From an uncultured Bacilli bacterium (GTDB taxonomy: Bacteria; Bacillota_I; Bacilli_A; RF39; UBA660): DNA of 26,200 bases. Below the pieces are notes generated by a model. That model ran no database searches and was not told the origin of the DNA. It saw nothing but the letters and a program-made list of their open reading frames with translations. This document shows, piece after piece, positions 16,604 through 24,324 of the stretch; position 1 is the first letter of the stretch; every line of letters starts with the position of its first letter. The translations under genes and the position numbers were made by a program. The stretch lies in NCBI GenBank assembly GCA_934140355.1, contig CAKPBH010000018.1, positions 1 to 26,200 of the forward strand, in the 5' to 3' direction.

Positions 16604-16638
16604 ATCAAAAAAAACCAATCTCAAAGTTAAGATTAGTT
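16604..16638 (-). terminator. Terminator of the aldehyde dehydrogenase gene
   Basis: On minus, AACTAATCT (16630-16638) pairs with AGATTGGTT (16613-16621) with one G-U, an 8-nt loop, and then a run of eight T. Confidence 0.88.
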
Positions 16639-16659
16639 TCTTCTGATTTATCACACATT

Positions 16660-18096
16660 TTACTTAGTAATATTTTTTAAAATAACTGTTTTTGTTCGAG
16701 ACATTTCTCTTAAAGTAGTCATAATTCCTTCGTTTCCAATTCCAGAATATTTCCAACCACCAAATGGTTGTTCAAAACTTCTAAAGAAACTTGCTCCATT
16801 AATAACAAATCCACCACATTCCATAGCTTCACTTACTCGAATAGCCTTATTCATATCTCTTGTAATAATAGAACCTGATAATCCATAAATAGACTGATTA
16901 GCAATTTCAACCGCTTCTTCAATTGTATCAAAACCAATAACAGAAATTACTGGACCAAAAATTTCCATATCTTTGGCAACATCCATATCCTTAGTAACAC
17001 CATCAATGATAGTTGGTTCATAAAAAGCACCATTTCTCCTACCACCATAAACAACATGAGCTCCCTGTTCTACAGTTTTATTTACTTGACTTTCTACTTC
17101 AATAGCAGCTTCCTCGCTAATTAAACAACCAATATCAGTGTCCATCTCGCTAGGATATCCCACTTTTAAAGTCTTGATTTTTTCAATCATTTTATCAATA
17201 TATTGTTGTTTTACCGAGTTTTGTACTAAAAATCTTTTACTAGCGCAACAAACTTGTCCTGTATTATAAAGTCTTCCCCAAACTGTTTCTTCAACCGCTA
17301 AATCAATATCGCCATCCTCACATAAAATGAAAGCATCATTTCCACCTAATTCTAATGATGAATGAGCTAAGTGAGAAGCACATCTTTCTGCAGCATCAAT
17401 CCCAGCAGCAGTTGACCCCGTTAAACTAACAATAGAAACTTTCTTATTAGAAGTTAACGCTTCTCCTACCACCTTCCCTGAACCATGAACAACAGAAATA
17501 ACCCCAGCAGGTACTCCAGCTTCTACCAATAACTCAACATACTTTGTTAAAGTCAATGGATTAACACTAGCAGGCTTTAAAATAGCCGCATTTCCCATTA
17601 ATAATGCAGGTGGAATTTTATTAATAAAAATATCACTTGGGAAATTAAAAGGAATGATTGCTACCATTACACCTAGTGGTTGTTGAATAGTGTATTGAAT
17701 AGTATTTTCCTGCCCTTTTTCTGTTCCTCTTGGAATCATATTTCCATAATCATGTTTAATCTTTTCTACATAAGCAGGTACTCCAATAGAAATATTTGCA
17801 ATTTCATTATAAGCTTCCTTAATTGGTTTTCCTGTTTCATCAGATAAAGTTTTAGCTAAACTATCCTTATCTCTTTCTACTAAACCAACAAACTTTGATA
17901 AAATATCACATCTTTCATGAATAGACAATTTAGCCCATTCCTTTTGTGCTTGATAAGCATAATCTACTGCTTCATTCACTTCCTCAGCAGATAAGCTTGG
18001 CACTGTGTCAATAAGTTCATTCGTAGCAGGATTTTTTACCTCAATAACGCTACCATCTTTGGCATCACGCCATTCTTTTCCAATTAAACTTTTCAT
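16660..18096 (-). CDS. NAD(P)-dependent aldehyde dehydrogenase
   Basis: The enzyme oxidises an aldehyde to the acid, or to an activated acid, in the cytoplasm. ALDH motifs are all present: oxyanion Asn in PFNFP (N151), the cofactor motif KPASVNP (174-180), LTGSTAAG, the general base in LELGG (E249), nucleophile C283 in GQVCC and EIFGPV (about 382-387). The usual coenzyme-selecting Glu three residues after K174 is Ser here, which favours NADP+ over NAD+ by inference. Length is 478. Similar enzymes include succinate-semialdehyde, lactaldehyde and non-phosphorylating glyceraldehyde-3-phosphate dehydrogenases; I cannot choose among them. It is a single-gene unit with promoter, operator-like palindrome, AGAGGAGG ribosome site and terminator. 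Confidence 0.92.
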   Translation of the reverse strand: MKSLIGKEWRDAKDGSVIEVKNPATNELIDTVPSLSAEEVNEAVDYAYQAQKEWAKLSIHERCDILSKFVGLVERDKDSLAKTLSDETGKPIKEAYNEIANISIGVPAYVEKIKHDYGNMIPRGTEKGQENTIQYTIQQPLGVMVAIIPFNFPSDIFINKIPPALLMGNAAILKPASVNPLTLTKYVELLVEAGVPAGVISVVHGSGKVVGEALTSNKKVSIVSLTGSTAAGIDAAERCASHLAHSSLELGGNDAFILCEDGDIDLAVEETVWGRLYNTGQVCCASKRFLVQNSVKQQYIDKMIEKIKTLKVGYPSEMDTDIGCLISEEAAIEVESQVNKTVEQGAHVVYGGRRNGAFYEPTIIDGVTKDMDVAKDMEIFGPVISVIGFDTIEEAVEIANQSIYGLSGSIITRDMNKAIRVSEAMECGGFVINGASFFRSFEQPFGGWKYSGIGNEGIMTTLREMSRTKTVILKNITK

Positions 18097-18115
18097 TTTT
18101 TCCTCCTCTAACTTT

Positions 18116-18132
18116 AATACCCATATGGTATT
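18116..18132. promoter_or_regulatory. Operator-like palindrome in the aldehyde dehydrogenase leader
   Basis: AATACC and GGTATT flank a 5-bp centre containing ATAT (17 bp in all), just downstream of the -10 box, where a repressor would block transcription. It could also be a short RNA hairpin. Confidence 0.5.
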
Positions 18133-18140
18133 ATAATTAA

Positions 18141-18169
18141 AGTATACCGTTAACTAATATTTTTTTCAA
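18141..18169 (-). promoter_or_regulatory. Promoter of the aldehyde dehydrogenase gene
   Basis: On minus, TTGAAA (18164-18169) and TATACT (18141-18146) are 17 bp apart. Confidence 0.7.
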
Positions 18170-18461
18170 GTAAATTAATGAAATTTAAAAAATATTATGC
18201 ATTAGTAAGCAAAGATTTAACTCTATTCTCCATATCAATAATTATCATATAACAAAAAAGAAAGAAGAATACTGATAAATTAATAAAGAAAACATCATCG
18301 TTCTAGAAAATTTTAAAAAGCCCAAAATGAAGAACCCGAATTTAACAGTTTTAATTCAAAAATTTTTTCGAGATGTTATAAACCTAGTTTTTCTTTGCTA
18401 ACTTTATTGCGTACGTTTTCGATAATATGATGAATTCAATTACGAAGGTAGTATTATGCGA
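18170..18461. other. 292-bp gene-free gap
   Basis: No supportable gene, RNA or clear terminator is seen. The stretch is AT-rich and separates the aldehyde dehydrogenase from the MerR/VirD4-like/JAMM block. Short ATG frames on both strands (12 and about 24 codons) are not supported. Confidence 0.5.
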
Positions 18462-20165
18462 TTAAAAATTGTTAGTTGGATAAACAGAATCTTTATTTTT
18501 AAATCCACTCTTTATTATTTCTTCCGCTCTTTCTGGATTAGTTCTCAATAATCCCAGAAATGAATACACTCCTGTTGGTTTTAATGCAGGATTTAATTCA
18601 TGTATTTTTTTAGCAGTATATCCGTTTATTTCAATAGCATTTTCTAAATCATAAGTTTTTTGACTAAGATATTTAGTAAACTCATTTAATATATCATCAT
18701 ATTTTGATAAATCTTTAAATAGTATTTTAGCAACTTCATCATTAACTTTCGCATCTTCTTTAAAATACTTTATGATTACCTCTGCCCAAAATGGATCTTC
18801 TACTTTTTGACTTATTGTTTCTTCTAATGTTAATCCATTATATTCCATCTCTAGTATTTTCGCTATTTCAATTTTTTTATCATTTTTCATTTTATCTAAT
18901 TTTTCTTTTAATTCTAGTTGCTCTATTTTTTGATCTATACGTTTTAATAAATCATCTTTCCTAAATGGATCTTCTAATTTAAATTCACTAAAATCAGTAC
19001 CATTTAATTGTTGCATCTTTACATCTTTGACAAACTTTTCTAAATCAAATAATTTAACTTTAACATTATTTAATTTTGGATATTCAACACTACCTGCAAC
19101 ACTATCTACTGTTTCAAAATCCCTATCAAATGTTTCTTCAACTTGATTAATAATTAGCTTAACTTTTGAATTTTCAATAGATACTAAATCACATAATTTA
19201 GGCATATAACTTCCGTAAATATTCACCAATTCCGATACAGAACGAGTTGCAATATATGTTTTAACATTTCTTGCAACACAGGATCCTAAAATATCAACTA
19301 AATCATTGCATTTTTCAATAATATCAAAGTTATCTAATATAAAATTGAATTTATTTTTTGTTTTTAAATCAACTAATATCGCATATAATTGTTCTATAAA
19401 CATTGCAACTATTGCATTTAAAGATCTATTTTCATCTCTTGCTATTACAAATATTGCAGTTGGCCTACTTACAATTTCTTCAAAACTAAAAGTAGTTTGA
19501 TTCATTATTTGCGATAATTTTTCTCTTGAAACATATAACCTTAATTTTTGTCTAGCAACTGATAAAATACTACCCTTTGTATCTTTTGGCGCTAAAAAAG
19601 TTGGAGAAGCAAAAATGTATGATTTTGATGATGGTTCTTTTGTTTTAAAATATTCAGTGATATAATCTGATACACCAAATTTTTTATTCATTCCATTAAA
19701 CATATTATTTATACTATTTAAATTAACTTCATCTTCTTCTCCATCTTCAAATAAAGCAAGTGCTACACCTGTAAAAAAATCAGATGCAGTTAATGCCCAA
19801 AATGGATCTTGAGTAGAATTTTCATAAAACATAACTTTACCAATTTTTTCAAGATATTCTTGTGCTTTATCTTTTTGACCATTCTTATATAGATTATATG
19901 GATATTCTAACGGATTCCATCCATCACTTTTGTCCATATCCCTCAAATTTAAAATAATAGTATTATAGTTATTTGCTTTTAATTTTTCAAAATATCTATT
20001 TATATATTCCTCTCTTGAATCTAAAATAAATAGACTTTCTTTATTCTCAATAGCATTATCTACCACAGGAAATAATACATTAGTTGTTTTCCCAGATGCA
20101 ATATCTCCTTCAACAATTAAATTTTTACGTGCATTAAGCACTTTTTCCAACATTTCTTTTTTCAT
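18462..20165 (-). CDS. VirD4/TraG-like ATPase without membrane anchor
   Basis: The protein resembles the ATPase domain of type IV secretion coupling proteins. Walker A is G20-x4-G25-K-T, followed by LFPVV as in VirD4 (P-loop then IPN-type strand). GWNPLEYPY (82-90) matches the VNP motif, and QDPFWALTASDFFTGVAL (119-136) matches the DPFW helix of TraG/VirD4. ARNVKTYIATRSVSELVNIYG (298-318) matches the region before the sensor motif. The Walker B strand reads FILDNF (275-280): Asn replaces the expected catalytic Glu. There is no N-terminal membrane helix; the Walker A is 20 residues from the start. A helical C-terminal region (about 400-567) is not familiar. The ATG (20163-20165) follows AAGGAGGAAGT and overlaps the merR-like gene by 32 bp, so it is translationally coupled. 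Confidence 0.78.
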   Translation of the reverse strand: MKKEMLEKVLNARKNLIVEGDIASGKTTNVLFPVVDNAIENKESLFILDSREEYINRYFEKLKANNYNTIILNLRDMDKSDGWNPLEYPYNLYKNGQKDKAQEYLEKIGKVMFYENSTQDPFWALTASDFFTGVALALFEDGEEDEVNLNSINNMFNGMNKKFGVSDYITEYFKTKEPSSKSYIFASPTFLAPKDTKGSILSVARQKLRLYVSREKLSQIMNQTTFSFEEIVSRPTAIFVIARDENRSLNAIVAMFIEQLYAILVDLKTKNKFNFILDNFDIIEKCNDLVDILGSCVARNVKTYIATRSVSELVNIYGSYMPKLCDLVSIENSKVKLIINQVEETFDRDFETVDSVAGSVEYPKLNNVKVKLFDLEKFVKDVKMQQLNGTDFSEFKLEDPFRKDDLLKRIDQKIEQLELKEKLDKMKNDKKIEIAKILEMEYNGLTLEETISQKVEDPFWAEVIIKYFKEDAKVNDEVAKILFKDLSKYDDILNEFTKYLSQKTYDLENAIEINGYTAKKIHELNPALKPTGVYSFLGLLRTNPERAEEIIKSGFKNKDSVYPTNNF

Positions 20166-20544
20166 ACTTCCTCCTTAATACTTTCTCTTGTTCAGTTTCA
20201 TTAACTCTTGTATAGCACTTTTTATTTCTAATTTCTTCTTGCATATATGTTAATCTGTCATATTTCAATTTTAATAAGTAAATTCTTTCTTCTATTTCTT
20301 TTTTCTTTTTTTCTAATATTTCTTCGTCTATTTTATCTTTATATTCAATTATTTCATCTAATGTAAAATCTAACGATTTTAATAACTTAATAAGTTCACA
20401 TTCAATTATATTAACTTCACTATAATACTTATAACCTGTAAATTCATCTATTTTGCTTGGCACTAATACACCATATTCTGCATAATATCTTAATGTTCTG
20501 ACAGGAATATCAACTATTTTAGAAAAATCTCCAATTTTGTACAT
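20134..20544 (-). CDS. MerR-family transcriptional regulator
   Basis: The N-terminal 70 residues form a MerR winged helix: YKIGDFSKIVDIPVRTLRYY (2-21) with YGVLVPSKIDEFTGYKYYSE as wing and LKSLDFTLDEIIEY. A coiled coil (about 78-112, EEERIYLLKLKYDRL type heptads) serves for dimerisation. The remaining tail is short, charged and has one cysteine, with no recognisable effector domain, so the signal is unknown. The length of 136 is typical of small MerR proteins. Its promoter has the 19-bp spacer characteristic of MerR targets, which suggests autoregulation and control of the coupled VirD4-like gene. The ribosome site is AAAGGAGTAGATCAAA. Confidence 0.88.
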   Translation of the reverse strand: MYKIGDFSKIVDIPVRTLRYYAEYGVLVPSKIDEFTGYKYYSEVNIIECELIKLLKSLDFTLDEIIEYKDKIDEEILEKKKKEIEERIYLLKLKYDRLTYMQEEIRNKKCYTRVNETEQEKVLRRKYEKRNVGKSA

Positions 20545-20586
20545 TTTGATCTACTCCTTTACTCAAAATTCCTCCTCTCAACTAAA

Positions 20587-20617
20587 ATACTAACAGAGCA
20601 GTTGACTGCCAAGTCAA
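20587..20617 (-). promoter_or_regulatory. MerR-type promoter/operator (19-bp spacer)
   Basis: On minus, TTGACT (20612-20617) and TAGTAT (20587-20592) are 19 bp apart. The spacer holds the dyad GCAGT-CA-ACTGC, and the -35 itself is half of TTGACT-N4-AGTCAA. Over-long spacers with a central dyad are the hallmark of promoters twisted by MerR proteins. Confidence 0.72.
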
Positions 20618-20645
20618 TACTTTTGTGAAAATTATAGTGTTCTAC

Positions 20646-21389
20646 CTATTTTTTCTTGTGTGATAACTCTTGGTTAGCCGCTGTTTGAATAGGAATACTT
20701 TTACCATTTTTCAAAACTACTTGCATATCATTGCACTTTGTTATGCCACTCGGATTAATCATTACTATATCTCCGTTAAACATAATTACTGTTTGCATTA
20801 TTTCTTTTTGAGGTGCTAATTCCTTTCCAATTTGTATGAATGCTTCATGCTGCCATATATCAGCAATAGAAATATTTAATCCTGTATCTCTTATATCATA
20901 TTTAGTTCTCAAATCTTCCCTTAATGTTCTAGCCAAAGTATTATTTTTCATTTCTTCATTAACATTCCCATGTGTATGTCCAATTGAAACAACAGAATAA
21001 TTACTATCAGTCATTAATTTTCTAAATGTTTCCTCATCATCGGTTACATGGGTTTCAGATTTTGCTCTTTGCATATCATAAACAATATCTTCAATAACAA
21101 CATAACTTTCACCGTTGATTTCTTTTTTATTACCTAATAGTATAAATGGAATTTCTTGTGCAGTTTGTGGATTGTTTATTCTACCAACAAATTGCATATA
21201 AATTTCATATACCTTTAGACTTATAATAACTTTATCACCACTATCGCCCATTAATGTTGGAGAAATAGGAATATCACTAACTTCTAATCCTTCTCTATTT
21301 TCACAAGCCATAACAAAATCAACAATTTGTTCTTCATAACCATTACAAAATAATTTATCTATCACTACCGATGGAACATCAAATTTCAT
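20646..21389 (-). CDS. JAMM/MPN (Mov34-like) metalloprotease-fold protein
   Basis: JAMM proteins are zinc isopeptidases or peptidases with the motif E-x(n)-H-[ST]-H-x(7)-S-x(2)-D. Here E79 lies in EIPFILLGN, the typical strand-helix context. H138-T-H140 sits in SIGHTHG, and S174-x-x-D177 in ISIADIWQHEAF. The following strand VIMFNGDIVMINPSG matches the family's next beta hairpin. The gap between H140 and S174 is 33 residues rather than about 7, so an insertion rich in charged residues (EEMKNN...REDLRTKYD) lies next to the active site. All ligands are nevertheless present. The gene starts at ATG 21387-21389 after AGGAGTAGG. It ends 29 bp before the MerR-type promoter. No ubiquitin-like, E1 or E2 gene is in the window, so the substrate is unknown. 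Confidence 0.75.
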   Translation of the reverse strand: MKFDVPSVVIDKLFCNGYEEQIVDFVMACENREGLEVSDIPISPTLMGDSGDKVIISLKVYEIYMQFVGRINNPQTAQEIPFILLGNKKEINGESYVVIEDIVYDMQRAKSETHVTDDEETFRKLMTDSNYSVVSIGHTHGNVNEEMKNNTLARTLREDLRTKYDIRDTGLNISIADIWQHEAFIQIGKELAPQKEIMQTVIMFNGDIVMINPSGITKCNDMQVVLKNGKSIPIQTAANQELSHKKK

Positions 21390-21635
21390 ATCACACCTAC
21401 TCCTACATATAAGTATAACATTATATTAGAAATTTTTATATAGAATATGCAAATCTTGCACACAAAAACAGTTACAGTTCAGTCAGACAAAATAAGAAAT
21501 TAAATGTTATTTCCGTATTAAGTAAATTTATAACAAATACTTTTTGCTAGGTCCATCGAATTTTGAAGAACCTAATAAAAAAAGAGAATATCATACAAAG
21601 TACAATATTCCAAAATATACATAATTCATTATTCC
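21390..21635. other. Gene-free gap upstream of the JAMM gene
   Basis: No gene is supportable. On minus, TATAAT is present about 30 bp before the JAMM gene's ATG, a probable -10 without a good -35. An imperfect inverted repeat TAGGTCC/GAACCTA is near 21549-21580; its flanks do not make it an obvious terminator. Confidence 0.4.
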
Positions 21636-21660
21636 AAATTCTCTAAAGGGAGAATTTTTT
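21636..21660 (+). terminator. Hairpin with T-run oriented on the plus strand
   Basis: AAATTCTC (21636-21643) pairs perfectly with GAGAATTT (21650-21657) around a 6-nt loop. On plus it is followed by T at 21655-21660 and ATTT. On minus the stem is preceded by A and followed by GGAATAAT, so it is only a poor terminator for the surface-protein gene. No plus-strand gene precedes it. Confidence 0.55.
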
Positions 21661-21676
21661 ATTTAACCCATTACGT

Positions 21677-24154
21677 TTATTTATGAATTTTTCTCTTTCT
21701 CACTTTTATAAAAACATTAGCAGAATTTTTAGGAACTAAAAAATAATAACTACCAAAACCTAAAAGCATTGCAACAATCAATATACTTGCGACCTTATAA
21801 ATTTGTTCCATCCCTGTTTTAACATCCTCTATTTTTTTATCTGACATGACAATCTTATTATTAGCTAAACTCTTCCCATCTTTATCCATCAATTTTCCAT
21901 CAGCAGTCATAGTAAACAAAATTGATTCCGCCGTTGAATAATTCTTAGGGGCAATTTTCTCCACTAAATAATAAGTTCCTGCCGTAAGACCACTAATTTC
22001 TTTTTCTTTATCCGTAGAAGTCCACGTTGCTTCAGTACCATCACTTAAAATAGCGGGAACACAATCATTATTATATTGATCAGTTAATAACTTAACTTTT
22101 CCATTTTCATCTGTATAAGTATTACATATACTAATAGTTGCCCCCGGAAGTTCTTTACCAGTAGCAATATCAGTTTTACTAATTTTTAAATTATTTAATT
22201 TATTTTTAATAACAATTAAATTATCCTTCACCGTCTGATTACCACTCTTAACTTCTCCTGTTGAATCAATAGAAAATGGTGTAGCCGTAGTAGCAATCAC
22301 ATATCCTCTTGGGGATGTTGTCTCAACAATATAATAATCACCCTTTTTTAATCCAACAAACTCAACCGGTGTCGAACCAGATGTCCATGACATTTCCACA
22401 TCACTAATCGTTTTAGCAGGATCACAATTTTCTTTCTTTTCTTGATATGATGCAGAACTACATATTTTCAAAGAAGCACCAGCCACTTCATCACTACCTG
22501 TTATTGACTGTTTACTAATTTTGACATTATTTTTAACATTAACTTTAGTAATTGCTAAATTTCCACTAGATTTTGATACTTTCACATACTTATCTTTTTC
22601 ACTACAATAAGTCTCATCTACTTTTGTTTTAGTATTTTTATTGTAACATATTTTCTCATAAGTAACAGTTGGCGTCGATGGATCCGTAGGACTAGTACTA
22701 CCATCTGTCCCAGAATCAGTCGTTGTATCTGAAGTATTCTCCCCTTCTGAAGTTTCTGGAGTTTTCGGAGTGAAATCACAGTTTTCATTTTCAGATAAAT
22801 CCACCGGATCTCCACCAGTTGAGGCTTGACATTTATATTCATATGCCGAAAAATTACATCTCTCTAAATCCGCTTCTTGAGTTGAACCATTTACCTCATA
22901 ATAACATTTTTCACTATTTTGATTAGGATTTACATTAGGATCATATACATATATATTCTTTTGAATATTATCAGAAGTTAAAGCATAACCATCTGGAGCA
23001 CTTTTTTCAACCAAATAATAACTATGCTTAAAGAAGTCATCATCTGATGTTGCAACAGTTGGACTAGTATAACTAACCGTCGCACTTCCTCCTTGATTAG
23101 AGGCCAATAAATTACCAGCAACATTTGGATTATCTCGATAAATTTCCAAACTAGCACCCGTTACTAATTCTCCATCCTCATCTACCTTATATCCTACAAT
23201 TCGATGATTATTAATATTAGGTACCGTTAGTTGCACCGATTGACTAGTACTTCTTTCTACCTTAATTTTCTTCTTTTCCAACAAATTTTGTTTATTTGAA
23301 CCATAAGAATATCTTATTGAAGATGAATAACTACTATCATTAGAACCCTTTACATTAATTGTAATAACCGTATTTGCATCAGCACCAGTTGCTTTCACAT
23401 AAAATGGATAATCCGACTTCCTCCCACTAAAAGTAACCGTATTTTTACAATTTGTACCATTTGCAGAAGTACAAATCTCAGCTTGTCCTTTAGTTGTAGA
23501 TAAAGAAATAACATAACTAACTTTATCCGAAGTCTCTCCTACATACTCTTTAATACCACTTAACGTTATCTTATCTGAAATATAAGTCGTACCAGAAGAA
23601 TAATTCAATACGCTATCTGTTACTTTAAAAGTGGGTTTCGTTATCTTCTTACTTAAAACAACTTTTTCGTAATCTTTTAATACTTGATCATACATTTTTT
23701 TTATAGTACTATTTGTAGAATAAAAATTCATAGAACTACTTGATTTTACTACTTTATTAAAAAAAGTATTTAATAAAGCTGAAGCCATATGGTAAGCTTC
23801 TTTCTCATTTGAATAAGCTTTTTGCGCACTATCTATCATCATTCCTGCAATAACTGCATTCTTACTATCCGAATTCCATTTTGCATCCAAAGTATATCCA
23901 GTTGTACCACCAAATTCTAATTTCCACTGAACACAATAAACAGGATTGGAACTATGTTTTTTCAAACAATCACGTCCCCATCCACTCTTTTGACTAGCAC
24001 TATACTTTCCAGTAGTCCTATCAAAATAATAACACGAACTGTCAGAAGACGAATTACTAGAAATAGTAACAGCCTCTACCTTTGCCGAAAAAAGAAAAGT
24101 AAAGACTACCAACACAAAAAAAATTCTTCTTTTACTCTTAAAAATATCTCTCAT
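21677..24154 (-). CDS. Surface protein with possible thioester domain and SpaA/Cna-B repeats
   Basis: The 825-residue product has a signal peptide (residues 1-28, basic then FFVLVVFTFLF, cleavage near VEA). The N-terminal 190 residues include PVYCVQW (C74), like the Cys context of thioester adhesin domains. Three SpaA/Cna-B-like modules follow: about 318-405 (YYLVEKSAPDGY), 532-650 (YYIVETTSPRGY) and 655-775 (TYYLVEKIAPKNY). The LVE Glu and the upstream VDEDG/ITK/ISKTD lysines suit isopeptide bonds. A Ser/Thr/Asp/Pro linker lies at 465-498. Near the C-terminus, EDVKTG (776-781) precedes a hydrophobic segment (789-807) and a basic tail, the layout of a sortase signal but without LPxTG. It is therefore wall-linked by a divergent sortase or simply membrane-anchored. 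It has its own promoter and AGGAGGG site. Confidence 0.85.
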   Translation of the reverse strand: MRDIFKSKRRIFFVLVVFTFLFSAKVEAVTISSNSSSDSSCYYFDRTTGKYSASQKSGWGRDCLKKHSSNPVYCVQWKLEFGGTTGYTLDAKWNSDSKNAVIAGMMIDSAQKAYSNEKEAYHMASALLNTFFNKVVKSSSSMNFYSTNSTIKKMYDQVLKDYEKVVLSKKITKPTFKVTDSVLNYSSGTTYISDKITLSGIKEYVGETSDKVSYVISLSTTKGQAEICTSANGTNCKNTVTFSGRKSDYPFYVKATGADANTVITINVKGSNDSSYSSSIRYSYGSNKQNLLEKKKIKVERSTSQSVQLTVPNINNHRIVGYKVDEDGELVTGASLEIYRDNPNVAGNLLASNQGGSATVSYTSPTVATSDDDFFKHSYYLVEKSAPDGYALTSDNIQKNIYVYDPNVNPNQNSEKCYYEVNGSTQEADLERCNFSAYEYKCQASTGGDPVDLSENENCDFTPKTPETSEGENTSDTTTDSGTDGSTSPTDPSTPTVTYEKICYNKNTKTKVDETYCSEKDKYVKVSKSSGNLAITKVNVKNNVKISKQSITGSDEVAGASLKICSSASYQEKKENCDPAKTISDVEMSWTSGSTPVEFVGLKKGDYYIVETTSPRGYVIATTATPFSIDSTGEVKSGNQTVKDNLIVIKNKLNNLKISKTDIATGKELPGATISICNTYTDENGKVKLLTDQYNNDCVPAILSDGTEATWTSTDKEKEISGLTAGTYYLVEKIAPKNYSTAESILFTMTADGKLMDKDGKSLANNKIVMSDKKIEDVKTGMEQIYKVASILIVAMLLGFGSYYFLVPKNSANVFIKVRKRKIHK

Positions 24155-24179
24155 GATTACCCTCCTACTTTATACCTAG

Positions 24180-24208
24180 AGTATATCATTTATTCCCATA
24201 AAGTGCAA
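24180..24208 (-). promoter_or_regulatory. Promoter of the SpaA-like surface protein
   Basis: On minus, TTGCAC (24203-24208) and TATACT (24180-24185) are 17 bp apart, just upstream of the ribosome site and ATG. Confidence 0.8.
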
Positions 24209-24270
24209 TAAAAATTCCAAATATTTAGAATAAAAAATTATAAATTGGTGTAAAGTAAGATTAGAAATAT

Positions 24271-24298
24271 TTGCATTTTTTTTAATCCATGCTATACT
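24271..24298 (+). promoter_or_regulatory. Promoter of the polysaccharide deacetylase
   Basis: TTGCAT (24271-24276) and TATACT (24293-24298) are 16 bp apart; the -10 is extended (TGC before it). Transcription would start near 24305, leaving a leader of about 20 nt, which helps to choose the start codon. Confidence 0.8.
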
Positions 24299-24324
24299 TT
24301 AAAAAGACATAGGTTGTGATAAAA

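Noticed and set aside
18456..18530. Short plus-strand ATG frame after a GAAGG site at the end of the VirD4-like gene
   Set aside because: It is only about 24 codons and lies almost wholly antisense to the ATPase coding region, with no promoter.
18462..21389. Complete conjugative or integrative element
   Set aside because: No relaxase, VirB4, integrase, tRNA attachment site or flanking direct repeats could be found in the window.
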